Source: Chaetoderma sp. LZ-2023a
Taxonomy: Eukaryota; Mollusca; Caudofoveata; Chaetodermatida; Chaetodermatidae
Length of the DNA stretch: 64,000 nucleotides
NCBI GenBank assembly: GCA_034401795.1
Contig: CM067369.1
Span: 133,762,850 to 133,826,849, forward strand
Reading direction: 5' to 3'
Shown: positions 1 to 11,689 of the stretch, in pieces
Layout: each line of letters begins with the position of its first letter
Position numbering within the stretch: the stretch's first letter is position 1
Program-made: the position numbers and the translations under genes
The notes under the pieces: generated by a model
Told to the model about the DNA's origin: nothing
Databases searched by the model: none
What the model saw: the letters and a program-made list of their open reading frames with translations, nothing else

Positions 1-106
1 TTAGAAAGCTTTACCGACTCCTTGGAACCGGGTACCCGGCTCCCAACCGCAGAGTACCCGTCTACCATAGAGTTCATATTGTTTGCATAGCCACCAAACA
101 AGAGAA
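1..106. repeat. Right inverted terminal repeat of DIRS 1 (partial)
   Basis: Positions 1–106 read almost identically to the reverse complement of 4,580–4,686, both containing the palindromic stretch GGGTACCC and the shared words CTTTACCGACTCC and GTCTACCATAGAG. The outermost part, which should match 138–195, lies before position 1. Confidence 0.88.
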
Positions 107-130
107 AACCATGGCTTGCCTCCGTGGGGC

Positions 131-245
131 TGGGTCCGTAACAGAATGGTGAGTATTGTTAGATCTCGGAGAAAGGGAAACTGACATTTCCTGCATTCTC
201 CTTCGATCAATACTCACCATTCTGTTACTTTCTGATATACACCAG
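131..245. other. Internal complementary region of DIRS 1
   Basis: Two arms meet near 195. The right arm (196–236) is the reverse complement of the element's left end (about 4,727–4,766), with GTAACAGAATGGTGAGTATTG as the core. The left arm (131–156) carries the same core in the opposite direction and should match the missing right end. In DIRS-1 elements such a region is the template used to complete both ends and circularise the DNA intermediate. Confidence 0.8.
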
Positions 246-741
246 ATTTGTTCAGTAACCTGGTGGGAAGGGGCAAGCCATAAATGCTACTTTTGCTCCT
301 TGAAGAAAGATTTTAGACGTAACAACTTGACTAACGGAGACCTACAAGGACCGTCAAGTTATCGAAACCGAATCACATTCGCGTCACTGCCCCCCCTTTT
401 TTCTCCTAGGAAAAGGGAGAGAACTCACGAACATGTATCTCGCCTGAAACACAAATATGCCAAGAGGGTTAACTGCTCCTTGTATATCCACATGTATTAG
501 CCTGGGAATGAGCATGAATATATAAGATGAATGAACATGATATATAGACATAATACAAAAAACTCTCACTAATGAATTACCTTATAATAACTGGACTTCA
601 GACGTACCGCCTCCAACCATTCACTGGTCCGGCCATCAGTGACACAACCTGGTTGTCATCCTCACGCTCGACCATGCCTGCTTTAGGTTCTTTTCTAACC
701 GAAGTGAAAAAAGGGTGAAGAGCAGTGTGGCCACTTAACTA

Positions 742-1386
742 TCATCTCAAAACAGCTAAAGCCAGTGGATTGGCTGAGTCTGACACATCCCTCATATAGT
801 AATCCGTAAATGAGGACTCACAGTGCCATTGTGCAACGGCCATGATGTCCTCTAACGGAACACCATTGTAAAGGGCGGTCGAGGCGGCTATTCCTCGAAC
901 ATCGTGTGCCCTTACGCCTTGCACCTGGTGCCCAGTCGCCATCTCATGAGTAGTCTGAATGCATTCGACTACCCAACGAGAGATAGTATCCATGGATGCG
1001 GTGCCATAAGGCTTCTTATGACAGATCCATAGATGTCTATCGTTCGACCGTAACGAGTCAGTCCATTTCTTGTACTTAGTCAAAGCACGGACCGGGCACC
1101 AGACACTGGCATCACGATCAAACCTAGTTAACCTCGGTATTATGATCGGTTTGCCGATCATACTGAGATTGAGTATGGGTCTCCATCCCCCCGTGCTCTT
1201 GGGGACAAGGAACATGTTTGAATAGAAGCCTGGAGTGTTCCGGTTCGCTGGTTTTATTGCTCCCTTCAGAAGCAAACCCGACACTTCCTTTTGCACGGCT
1301 TCTAACTTGTCTGGCTCCCTTGGTACGGGTGTCCAGACAGGTGCCAAAGACCGATTTTGTGGCGGAAAGTCCCACCACTCCGGCAT
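742..1386 (-). pseudogene. In-frame fusion of RT start to tyrosine recombinase end (DIRS 1)
   Basis: The first ~75 codons are the start of a DIRS reverse transcriptase (PVWTPVPREP, GWRPILNL). Near position 1,160 the reading passes in frame into the C-terminal half of a tyrosine recombinase (WCPVRAL, then the H-x-x-R box AHDVRG, then the tyrosine box QWHCESSFTDYY). By comparison with the neighbouring element the junction removes the YIDD polymerase motif, RNase H and the first catalytic arginine of the recombinase. An in-frame TAA sits just upstream of the open stretch. The product would be catalytically dead. The in-frame join could be chance (one in three). Confidence 0.85.
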
Positions 1387-1439
1387 GTACCCCTGGGATT
1401 ACCATCCCAGGACCAGACTGTCTGACGTCACACCTCGCC

Positions 1440-3706
1440 AGGCCTAGACGAAACGCATGAGCCTTCCACCCACCATAGACGCCTCGACGTCTAACGGGGT
1501 TGTCCGGCTCGCGGTCCGCTCCCCCCTCTCTTAACGAGAGAGAGAGAGAACCATTTCGGTCTTGCCACGGCGGGTATAACTGGCACCGCTGTTCCTGTCG
1601 CACAGGTGCGGTCCAGGCGGATATGAAGGGAGCTTTCGTACCCTCAGGTACGATCCGCCCCCTTCTGTCCGCCCTTGGAGGACTTACCCTTACCCTTCCC
1701 CTTCCCGCCTCTAGGGCGGTCAGGAGCAACCTTGGGGAGGGTAGGAGCCTGAACAACCTTCCTGGCTTTCTTAGCCGGCGGCGGCTGAGAAAAACCAGCT
1801 GAAGCAGAAGTCGCAGCAGGCTTAGCTTTCGCCTTGCCCTTATGCTTCTTCTGCTTCTTTGGAGGTTGTCCAGTTTCCCTACAGCCCCTAGTGCGTGCGC
1901 TTGCCGCACTAGCTCTAGGTTGACCGCCAACCGATTATCCTCTAGGATGGCCCGCGCTTGGCCACCGAAGATGCTAGGCCCTGTCAGGGGCGTCCCAAGA
2001 AGACGCTCCCTAACTGCCGTAGCCGGACGCATATGGTCAATAACCATTTGCCTCCTGAATTTGGTCACACGTGCCTGCACCCATGCCAATGCGTCCATAG
2101 ACAGCACCAAGCCGTCATTCACGCACGAAAGCGCCACAGGTGGCACAGGGTGGCCTGCCCCTGCTTCAGCCCACACCGACTGAAGGAGATGATAAGAGTG
2201 GTTGACAGCACTCATAGCTGCCCTCACACCCTCGTCGCATAGGGACAGGACTTCCTCTTGGTGTACCTGGGACCTGTCCACAAGTGCCGGACCGGGGCCA
2301 CCCGCTCCAGCACTCTGAACCCCCAGGACCCATCGGTCATCCTCCGTGACCGACGGCACTACACCATATCTGTCGTATTCCCCCCGCGGAATACGACACC
2401 TTGCCCGCACCTCCCTGGAGGCCGCAGGGAGCTGGCCCTTGGTCGCAAGTTGCTTGCTATAAATAGCATCCAACAACTCTATGAACCGTGGATCCAGTCC
2501 CACTGACTGGATCCGGGCCGCGGGCAAGATCCCCATCCGAATCGATGCAACCGACGGACGGGGCGCATCCTCCTCGGCCATGGCCGAAACCACAGACGGG
2601 TCCACCGTGGCTAGCCAAGCCAGAGTCTACTTCCGAGGAGAACACCCGCAAACACGTCACCCGTTGACACGCTCACGGGTCTGCCAGCTACGGCCTCCTG
2701 GCAAGGAGCCGCGGCTGACACACCAGGCACTCCGGTACCACCCGGTTCCGCCGCCACCTCATGACCCATACCAGTCCATGAGATAGGTCCGCACGGAAAA
2801 CCGTACGGACCCGTAGCGGACGCGGAACGTGGCCAAACACGGGCGCCAACGGCACCCCATGTCCGACCGCCGGACCGGGCGAGATAGGTGAGTACCACGC
2901 CCGGCCCTGCACACCGGTCACCGCCCCAGCTGGTGCCAAACCAACCGACACGGAACCGGTGCCCGGTACCAGATTGGCCTCAGCCACAGGCGGAGCCGCT
3001 GCCCTGGCTTGTGCCAAGCCAGACAGATGGAGGGCGGTTCCGTCCAGGACGGAATCGACCTCCATATGCTCCACCCGTGGCATCACAGGCCGCAGCAATA
3101 ACTCCTCTTCGGCCTCCTTGTCTTCAGACTCCTGGCGGACGGCTCCCACACCTGACGGACCGGCCACCGCTACTGGACCACCCGGAGGTGGCCGCAGAGA
3201 GACAGAACCCGCCAGGCCGGAGCCAGACGGGACTGCCAGGGGGCCGTACGAGACGGCCCCCCCCCTTGGTAAACAGTCCAGAACCCTGTCCAAGGTCCGT
3301 ACCAGGCATGGAGAGAAACTGCCCCCCAACCTTCGGAAGCAGTGATGACACCAGCGTGGGCAGAACGCTATGCAGAAAACCCTGCATAGCCGGACCGAAC
3401 CACGCCGGCGGTGCCATCTCCGCCACCTCCAGCTGGGGACGTGGAGCGCCCCCACCGGCCGAACCGGACGCTCCACGATTTACCCTCGGACCGCCTGACC
3501 CCGCGTCAGACCCAGCCACATCCTTCTGGGCAAGGAACTTTACCATCATATCGACGGACCACACTGTGCACACATTACAACGATTATCACGGTTACAGGG
3601 CGTACACCTAAAACTGACATGGTCCTTAAACACGACGCGTACAAACTTATGGCACTCGTCACATGATGGCGGGGCTAGCTTGGCCTATAAAATAAGCACA
3701 AACCTA
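1440..3706 (-). pseudogene. Gag-like region of DIRS 1, frame-broken
   Basis: The region aligns piecewise, in three frames, with the gag-like gene of DIRS 2. It opens near 3,690 with a cysteine cluster (CDEC, CTPC, CNVC), though I see no in-frame ATG before it and a TAG directly precedes the alignable part. It then runs through 3,633–3,230, shifts frame for an acidic stretch (EDKEAEEE), and shifts again for the best conserved block (2,605–1,900), which shares CRI, DRYGVVP, LGTPLTGP and a FGG motif with DIRS 2. The last part is Arg/Leu-rich. The function in DIRS elements is presumed structural and nucleic-acid binding. The frame changes make it a pseudogene. Confidence 0.7.
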
Positions 3707-4579
3707 CAATAAGCAAGCGGAACGAGACACGGATGGAAGGCAGACAATTAATTTTCAAATAATTTGACCATAAATTAAATGCAACCCTCCCGCACCCCAC
3801 CCCGCAACGTTACAGCAAAGATCGCATTGATTATGACGACAAGAACGAAGCGGGCATAATACACCCATAATTGATCCTCCAGGATGTATCACGGCTCCAG
3901 GAATCATATCGCATAGCATTCGGGGTATATTTACCAATCAATATAAATTATACTCCTAACGAAAGCCGACACGATATGTGAAGAAACAACAAAATGTAAA
4001 CAAACTGCTGTAGCACACGGTAAAACCGCAGACCACGCATCTCACAAGAATTTTGAAACCACCGATCATTGCAAACCGATCGTGATCACACGTAAACTTG
4101 ACCATTCCAAAGTTTCCTGGTACCATTTTTAGTACGCAGCACCCAGAACATATGCGCGAATTAATGAAAACATTTTCTTCACATAAACATCCGAGCCTCA
4201 CGGGTGTGACATCACCCGCTCGGACCCTACGGAAAACGACGTGAGCCGATATTCGTGTTAGAAATACCATAGCAAACACCTATTTTCATATCTGCCGATC
4301 GCCTGTTGGGGTTTAAAGAAGGCGATCGTCCGGCATATCTCGTTGTTAGCACATGTCCCAGATTCTATGGGGTCAGAAATTGGAACATGCGACAACGAAT
4401 TTTAGAGACCTAAGTCTTTTAACTATGGATAATAAGGAATTATACAACCTGGTCTTCATTGGCGGTATTCTCCATTTTATCCAGTTATATCCTTTTACGA
4501 ACGCACACTATCAAATCACAGACAAGACTTAGATTTCCTTCACAAAAGAACTTAAAATCTTTCCTGCAAGAAAAAAACG

Positions 4580-4766
4580 TGGCCAGCTCTTGTTGCTATG
4601 CAAACAAGAATGAGCTCTATGGTAGACGGGTACTCAGCGGTTGGGAGCCGGGTACCCGGTTCCAAGGAGTCGGTAAAGCTTTCTAAGTCTATAGTCCTAG
4701 AGCCAGCTGTCAAGGCCAGCTGTGTATCAGAAAGTAACAGAATGGTGAGTATTGATCGAAGGAGAA
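4580..4766. repeat. Left inverted terminal repeat and left end of DIRS 1
   Basis: 4,580–4,686 is the inverted partner of 1–106. 4,724–4,766 is the terminal segment mirrored in the internal complementary region. The end is placed at about 4,766 because the match stops after GAAGGAGAA; an independent fragment at 19,080–19,126 ends at the same point. Confidence 0.85.
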
Positions 4767-4838
4767 AGAGAGTATTGCGATTGTGTGTGCGTGTGTGTGT
4801 GCGTGCGTGCGTGTGACCATCCGTCCACACCTGTATTT
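4767..4838. repeat. TG/CG-rich microsatellite separating the two DIRS elements
   Basis: A 72-bp spacer dominated by (TG)n and (CGTG)n lies between the inferred ends of two unrelated DIRS elements. No coding or regulatory content is visible. Confidence 0.7.
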
Positions 4839-5057
4839 TAAACGAAATCTAGGATTTCTTTTTTCACGAGAGAGTTGATACTTACCTCCCTAATACTTTT
4901 GATATTGCTAAATATTGGCTTTCACTCAATAAACACTCAGATTAAAACAGTTAGGTGCCCCTACTGGGCAGGGAGTCAGAGCGTAGTCTGGCGGATGCCA
5001 GCCCCACCACCGCGCATGCGCAGACTAGCACTTCCTCTGACTAGATTATTGGCTGAC
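4839..5057. repeat. Right inverted terminal repeat of DIRS 2
   Basis: 4,878–5,057 matches the reverse complement of 11,690–11,876 with only a few differences. 4,839–4,877 is the right-end extension found only here and in the internal complementary region. Confidence 0.92.
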
Positions 5058-5120
5058 ACACATGCAACTATTAAGAGCCTGAAGACCGAGCCTCTGTGGG
5101 GTGGAGAGGCCGGGTCCGTA

Positions 5121-5226
5121 TCTAGGGAGGTAAGTATCAACTCTCTCGTGAAAAAAGAAATCCTAGATTTCGTTTATTTCACTTCAAGAGTATACTTACC
5201 TCCCTAATACTTTTGATATTGCCAGA
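5121..5226. other. Internal complementary region of DIRS 2
   Basis: 5,123–5,176 is an exact reverse complement of the right end (4,839–4,892). The directly adjoining 5,177–5,222 is an exact reverse complement of the left end (11,839–11,884). The junction at 5,176/5,177 therefore reproduces the joined ends of a circular intermediate. Confidence 0.92.
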
Positions 5227-5759
5227 ATTCGAAAGTGAATCTGGCGGGAGGGAGGCGAGGTCAAAAGACCAGCTCATCCCTATACGCTTTTCTGCGTTTA
5301 AGGCACTTAAACTTCTGAAACTGTAAGAAAAAACAGTCAGGATTTGACTAACCATCGGATAACACCACCGATGTATGAGAGATGACCGAATGTCATATGC
5401 GCTCCCTCCCCCCCCCCTCCTTCCTGGGAGGAAGAGTCGACTGACCTCAATGTCCTATACGCTCTCTACGTACAAGTGCCATGTACTACAGGACAGAGAC
5501 GAAAAAGCTCCATTTTCGTAACTCTCAACCATGAACCACACAAATACACAAACCATCACCATATTAATAACGGGTAACGTGACAATACAATCAACAACGG
5601 ACAACACATGAACAAGACTGACCTTGTTGAAATGGCTGCTGACATCATCTTCCCATTGGTAAAGACTGATGCAGGCCCAAAAAAGTGGGTGTTTCCATAA
5701 ATTAATTGTGAAATATATAAGTAATGAGGAAAAAACCTCCTCAAAAAATATAAACCGAG

Positions 5760-6900
5760 TTATTTTTTCAAAATCGACAAGGCGAGAGGATTAGAGGTGT
5801 CACGGAGATAATGGTCTGTAAAACTTGACTCACAGTGCCACTGAGCCACCGACATAATATCATCCACAGGGACCCCATTAAATAGGGCAGTGGATGTCAC
5901 TACGCCGCGGACACTGTGAGCCTTGGCCACGTCAACCTGCTTCCCGGTGGCGGATTTATGGCAAAACTGAATGCATTCTACAATCCACCTGGAAATGGTG
6001 TCCTTAGAAGCCCTGCCATGGGGTTCAATATATGACAACCATAACGCTGACTGATCGGTGCGCCACTCCGCCGTACGTTGCTTGTACCGGCAAAGCGCCC
6101 GGACAGGACACCATGCTTTAGAATTAGGATCATATCTAGTTAAAGCAGGCAAAATAATAGGTTGACCTGGATATTTCAACGACTGATTTTTAGCCAAGAA
6201 ATTAATCCTAGGTAGCAGCTTAAGGCCTTCCCCTGAAACCACAAAACGGTCATCCTCGGCTGATAAGGCATGAATTTCACTCCTACGCCTAGCCGAGGCC
6301 GCAGCAATTAAAAACACAGTCTTCAGTGTTAATAGTTTCATAGAAATGGAACTAAGTGGTTCAAAAGGCTTATCACCTAGTACTTGAAGCACTAGCGATA
6401 AACTCCAAGACGGAATCACCGGTGGATTCCTTGGTCTTAGATTGCCCATGCCTTTAATTAATACATTTAATGTATTTACTTCATCACTTCCCCTCTTAGC
6501 CAAGCAAGGAATAACAGACATTAATGCTGACTTATAACCAGCAATAGAGTTAGGCTTGAGGCTATAGGCATCATAGAGGTGACAGAGGAAATCAGCTACT
6601 ACTTGAATAGATGAATCCATTGGATCAATACATCTTTTTGAGCACCATTCTGCAAATCTGTTGATTTTATAATTATATGCTCTGGAGGTTGACCCCCTCC
6701 TGGCTTTGGCCATAAACATGGCTGCTTGCTCAGAAAAGCCCTCCTTAATTCTAGATTCCTTGACAACATCCACGCAGTCAATCTGAACATTGACGGATTG
6801 TTGTGAAGGACCTTGCCCTGGAAGATAATATCGTCCATCAGAGGCAGAGGAACCGGATTGCAGACCAGAAGGTCCAGCAGATCCGTATACCATGATCGGC
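5760..6900 (-). CDS. Tyrosine recombinase of DIRS 2
   Basis: This is the integrating enzyme of the element, a lambda-integrase-family tyrosine recombinase. The recognisable domain is the last ~330 codons (6,749–5,763). It has an N-terminal SAM-like DNA-binding half (TSRAYNYKINRFAEWC), the first catalytic arginine in ASARRRSEIHAL, the H-x-x-R box in AHSVRG, and the nucleophile region QWHCESSFTDHYLRD. All catalytic residues (R, H, R, H/W, Y) are visible. The start is uncertain: an ATG near 6,892 is in frame, but the frame stays open without a stop back to 8,852 across the RT gene. It overlaps the 3' end of RT/RNase H by at least 150 nt in another frame, as is usual in DIRS elements. Confidence 0.88.
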
Positions 6901-8852
6901 TTGGCCAATCCGGGGCGATCAGAAGCACTTGGCATTCCTCTTGTCTGATTTTCTGAAGAATTTTTGGAATCAGGATTGCTGGAGGGAATGCGTATGCATA
7001 CATTCTCCCCCAGCTGATAGCTAACGCATCTGTTGCGAAAGCGCTTGGATCCGGAATCGGAGAGACGTACGTCGTCATCTTCGCATTCTTCTTCGTTGCG
7101 AACAAATCGATGTTGGGTTTCCCCCAATGGTCGAACAGACGATCCGCCACACATTGATTTAGTTGCCATTCCGTGGGTAAAACACTCATCCTTCGGCTCA
7201 ATGAGTCTGCTAGCAGGTTTAACCTTCCCGGAATATGAACTGCTTTCAAGGTAATCTGGTGATCCAGACACGAACAAAGCAGTCTCCATGTCATCATACA
7301 GAGACTGGGCGACTTCGTTCCGCCCTGGCGGTTTATGTAAGTCACAACTGTTGAGTTGTCTGAACGAATAAGAACAATCTTGCCCTGAACTTTCTGTAAG
7401 AAATGTTCCAGGCCCAGGACTACTGCTCTTAGCTCCAGTAGATTTATATGTTCCTTTGACTGTTCCGGATTCCAAAGCCCTGATATCGTGGACTCTTCCA
7501 GGCAAGCCCCCCAGCCCTCCATCGATGCATCTGTATACACAGTCACCTGAGGGTGGGGAGGGGTCAGCATAACCCCCACCAAGAGATTCTCTGTGAGCAA
7601 CCACCATTGCAGGTGGTGAATCAGAGGCGCCAACACTGACACATTCGAGTCCAGCGAACCTGTACTCTGGGTCCATTGTGTCATGAGAAACAACTGGATC
7701 GGCCGCCTGCGTAAGGCGGCCTGAGGAATGACTGGTTCCAAAGAAACCATCAACCCCAGCATTCTCAAGTAAACCCGTGCCAGGACATGACGACTGTCGC
7801 ACACTGACTGAATTAACGAGATGAGTTTTTGCACTCTCTCCTGAGTAGGATAAACATATCCCGTCTCCAGATCGAAGAACATTCCCAGGTAAACAAACCT
7901 CTGGGATGGAGTCAGCTCTGATTTCGGAAAATTTATCATCCAGCCCAAATCCGAGAGAGTTTTCAAAACAATCACCAGATTGGCCGATAAAGCTTCCTTG
8001 TCGTGTGCCTTTAACAGCCAGTCGTCTATGTACGTGTGGACTGCTATGCTTCTCCTGCGGAGGTATGCTGTGATCGCAAGAACCACACGGGTGAAAACCC
8101 GAGGAAATTCCGAAGGGCAACACCCTGAATTCCCACTGTCTGCCCTGAAATGCAAATCTCAGGAAGCGACAGAAACTCCCGTGGATGGGGATGTGGAAAT
8201 AAGCGTCCTTCAAATCTATCGACGCCGTCCACATCCCCCTCTCCAACCCCGCCAACACCGAGCGCACCGTTTCCATCTTGAAACTGGGCGTCTCGATGAA
8301 CTTGTTCAATGGCTTGAGGTTGAGAATCGGTCTCCACCCTCCGGTGCGTTTTGTTACTAAGAACAGGGTTGAATAGAAGCCCGGACACCTTTGTGCCGGC
8401 TGAATAGCTCCCTTTTGTACGAGGGAATCTATCTCCTCCTCGATACACAACCTTTGCTCTGGATCTCTCGGAATGGGAGTCCAGACTGGCACTAGAGACA
8501 GTCGCGACGGCGGGCCTGTCATCCACTCTGGATGATACCCGACGGAAAGCCATCGCAAGACTAAACGGTCCTGAGTTAACTGTTCCCACTCTTGCATGTG
8601 GTCGGCTAGCCGGCCTCCCACCGGTCCACCTAGGGACAGAGGTGGACACGAGGCATGCAAGAGCGGCACTGACCCCGTCGCCATAAACACCGGAGTGGTT
8701 CTTACCGCGGTAACCGTCCCGTCAGGACCGATAACCACGCCCAGATCCTCGCGCTCCCCGCCCCGCCCCGCGCGCACCTCGGTGCGCGGGCGGCTGCCTG
8801 GCTGACGGCGCCTGAGGAACCTGCGCCCCCCTCGCTGCTGGCCGAATCGCAC
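6599..8852 (-). pseudogene. Reverse transcriptase/RNase H of DIRS 2, frameshifted
   Basis: RT begins at ATG 8,852 and shows VPVWTPIPRDP, GGWRPILNLKPLNKF, SIDLKDAYFHIPI and LPFG. At about 8,102 the homologous reading moves by one frame into the stretch ending at 6,599, which contains FPRVFTRVV, the catalytic TYIDDW, then RNase H (VYTDAS, LLELRAV, SDNSTVV) and the long C-terminal tail typical of DIRS polymerases. The break falls in the conserved LPFG–FT segment, where residues expected between the two blocks are absent. That points to a small deletion rather than programmed frameshifting. RT starts inside the end of gag (150-nt overlap) and its end overlaps the recombinase. Confidence 0.88.
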
Positions 8853-10796
8853 GCGGCCGAGGCCGACGGTGGCTGGCCTCTGACTTGGCCAGCACCACCT
8901 CGAGCCTGCAGGGGACGATACGCAGGGGCCGCGGCGCGAACGTTAGCACGACGCAGCACCTCAAACTGCTCGCGCAGCGCCCTCTGGTTATTCACCAGGG
9001 TGACCGTCTCCTGGAGGTGTCGACATCCCTCACCTCCAAAAAGACCAGGACCCGTCATAGGCGTACGCAGTAGCCTGTTGTACAGGTCCTGAGACGGGCA
9101 CAGATTGTCCAGGGCAAACGTGCGTCTTGCCCGGACACTCCTGGTCACCGCCCGAGTCATACAGTCCAGCGCCAGGTTAATACCATCCTGGATGGCTCGC
9201 TGGACCGTGACCGGACTTGGCTGGCGCGATGCGGATGCCGTTACTACCCCCTGTAACAGCTGGGAGACGTGGGACAGAGCGGCAATCGAAGCCCTCCCAC
9301 TCTCCTCCGCATCACGCAACGCGGTATTCGCCGAACGCAACGCGTTCGAGCACAAGACCCCCCGTGTCAGAACGGGAGCCTGGCCGCGCATCCTCACCCA
9401 AAGCCGCGCGGTCATCCACGCTGGGCTTGGGTACCACACCGTACCGCTGGTAATCCAGGGGCACAATGCGACAACGCCTGGCCACCTCGCGAGGGGCCTT
9501 CGCGAGACGTCCACTCGACTTAATGGACGACTCCGCCGCCTCGAACATGTCAACGACATGCTCCGCCAGCGGCAGAGAAGGCATAGCGTTAGCAGTCGGT
9601 TTCCCAGCTAACCACGGCCTGTGGTCACGCTGGCTAGCCGACTGCTCCACGGGCAGATCAGGCCTAACGCTCACCAACTACTGGCAAGCGTCAGACCAAT
9701 CCTCCTCCGTGGCTAACTGCGAGCGCTCTACAAGACGGGGGCCTTCGTCTTCCTCCTGAGCGCAAGCAGCAGAGCTTGACGGCGGGTACGCTGATACACC
9801 TGGCAAGCCAGGGAAAACATGCGGGCCTGACAGCACCGGCATGACAATACCACTGGTATGACCAGGAGCAGGCGCCGTGGCAGAGCGCGGGGCATATACC
9901 GCCCCACCACGGGCCCGGCCAGCACCAGCAACACCGTCGGCAAGCCGAGGTATGCGGTACCGCTGGCCATCAGCAGCGCCCTGGGCCACCACCTGAACCG
10001 CGGACTCTACTCCAGGGTGAGTAAAACCGTGGAAGAAGCCGCCTGTATTCCCCGCGAGGGGTGCACAAACGTCTTCATCCATGTCCACGTCGTCAGACGG
10101 CAACCCTAGCAGGTAATCCTCATCACCCTGGTCAGAAAGATTAGACCCCGGGTCAGCAAAGAGAGCTAACCCGGGCTGACCAGGAACGGTGCCATAGGAG
10201 GTACTGGCCACCGCGGCGTGCGGATACCCCTGGACTGATAAGCAGCCCGCGGGTTCCAGCGACAACCTTCCACGGTCCCCTATCGGCGCGGCAATAAGCC
10301 TGCTGCCAGGGTCGTGGAACGCCCCCTCTAATGGGGCCACCTCTGAATCGTCGAACAACGGAAGCGGTCTAAGGAAAACCGATCCAGAGGCGGGGATTAC
10401 CTGCTCCGAAGCCGATGATGAGGACAGTAAAGGATTTGGTCCAGGAAGCATGCCACGAAGCAACTCTGGAACCAAATCCTTTATTGTCCTCTTCATCTCT
10501 CCCAACATCTCGGTCCGGAAGGCCTCCATATCCACCGCGGACGAGACCTTCCCCTTACCCTTCCTACTTACAACCTCTCGTTTCCGCTTCTTCTTCTTCT
10601 CCTCCTCTACCACCTTGTCCGTCGCCTGTAAGCACAAGAATTCGGACATTAACTCGCCCCCCCAGTGCTTACATATGTCACAATTAGCCAAGGGACCACA
10701 AGAGCTACATTGATAGCAAAGATGAGGCAAGAACCTATCATGCAGAAATCGTCCACAGGACGCGCAACCCGGTCCCTGAAACAGGGCAAAGGACAA
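8702..10796 (-). pseudogene. Gag-like gene of DIRS 2 with one stop and one frameshift
   Basis: The ATG at 10,796 opens a 372-codon stretch starting with a cysteine cluster (CASC, CYQC, CSSC/CGPLANC, CDIC), a basic segment (KKKKRKRE) and a Ser/Pro/Gly-rich middle. An in-frame TAG at 9,680–9,678 interrupts it. The same frame continues to about 9,350 (ARRCRI, QRYGVVP) and then a frameshift moves it into the frame ending at 8,702 (NLALDCM, LLRTPMTGPGLFGGEG, basic tail). The order of conserved blocks matches DIRS 1. The region is strikingly GC-rich compared with the AT-rich host introns. The likely role is particle assembly or nucleic-acid binding; this is inferred from position and cysteine content only. 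Confidence 0.75.
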
Positions 10797-11689
10797 GGAG
10801 TATGAGCAAACTAGTTAAGCTTAGACACTCAAACCAACTCAAAGAGAAGGAAAACGATCATAAAGATCAATATACATCAGAAACCAGCATTGCAACTTAA
10901 ATTGCTGATAAATACATAGCCAGGCTGATTATGACGTCATTAATCCCGTGACAGGAAAAAATCGATCCCAACAAAACATCCAAGTGCAAGGACGAATTGT
11001 ATGCTGAATGGATACTCGACTACACAACCATCAGATACATATAGATAACTCTTTTCTGGCAAAAATGTTAATTATCTCCCTTTGCTTACTATAATTAACA
11101 TCACCACATTATCAATAACTAGATACCTGACACCGTGTATAGACAAACCATCCAACGTGACGAACCGGAGTACTCCACCACCTGCACGCCTCTTAACTCT
11201 CTCCACCTCATGGGGAAGGAATTGGATCAAGAGGGCAAAGTGAGAAGACCTTTATACTAGGCCTCCAACTCACTGGACATAATTTTTCATTTGGTTAGAT
11301 AACCTAACAGTGTTAGTAGGAAATGGAACCATGGTGGAGAGAAAACTAACTCTCTGCTGCTGTGATGCCACCATCTAGCGTCATACAGACCTGTGGACAT
11401 AAACAGAAAGAGAAATTAGCCTTAGGTAGCACCGAGTTGGCATAAACCAACTAACCAAGGCGCTTATCACGGTAAACGCGAGTCCCGGAAACACAATACA
11501 CCGGGAAGAAAAACTCGCTAATTTTACTAGAAGTCACCTGATTTAAAGGTCCTAGGTCCCCCTTTGGCGAAGTGATCCTTCCTGCCATCCTAATCAGTGA
11601 CTATCACTCCAAAATAACACCACCAAGTTATGTTAAAACAGCTTATAGAGCAAGGAAAAGCTTTTGCACAAAAAAACATGTGTGATCTC
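10797..11689 (-). other. Leader of DIRS 2 between left repeat and gag
   Basis: About 0.9 kb with no open frame of note. It contains a TGACGTCA palindrome at 10,932–10,939, a plausible promoter or leader element. I see no RNA gene. Confidence 0.4.

Larger units (their letters stand above)
1..4766 (-). mobile_element. DIRS-like retrotransposon 1, internally deleted, cut by window edge
   Basis: The tyrosine-recombinase retrotransposon is read right to left. Its left end is at about 4,766 and its right inverted terminal repeat runs off the window at position 1. Seen: inverted terminal repeats (1–106 against 4,580–4,686), an internal complementary region (131–245), a gag-like region (about 3,706–1,440), and the start of RT joined directly to the end of the tyrosine recombinase (1,386–742). 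The rest of RT, all of RNase H and the first half of the recombinase are missing, so it cannot be autonomous. It differs in sequence from the neighbouring DIRS element and belongs to another family. Confidence 0.9.

Noticed and set aside
8098-8110. Possible programmed frameshift site in DIRS 2 RT
   Set aside because: Residues normally present between LPFG and the FT block are missing across the break, so a small deletion explains it better. No slippery heptamer is seen.
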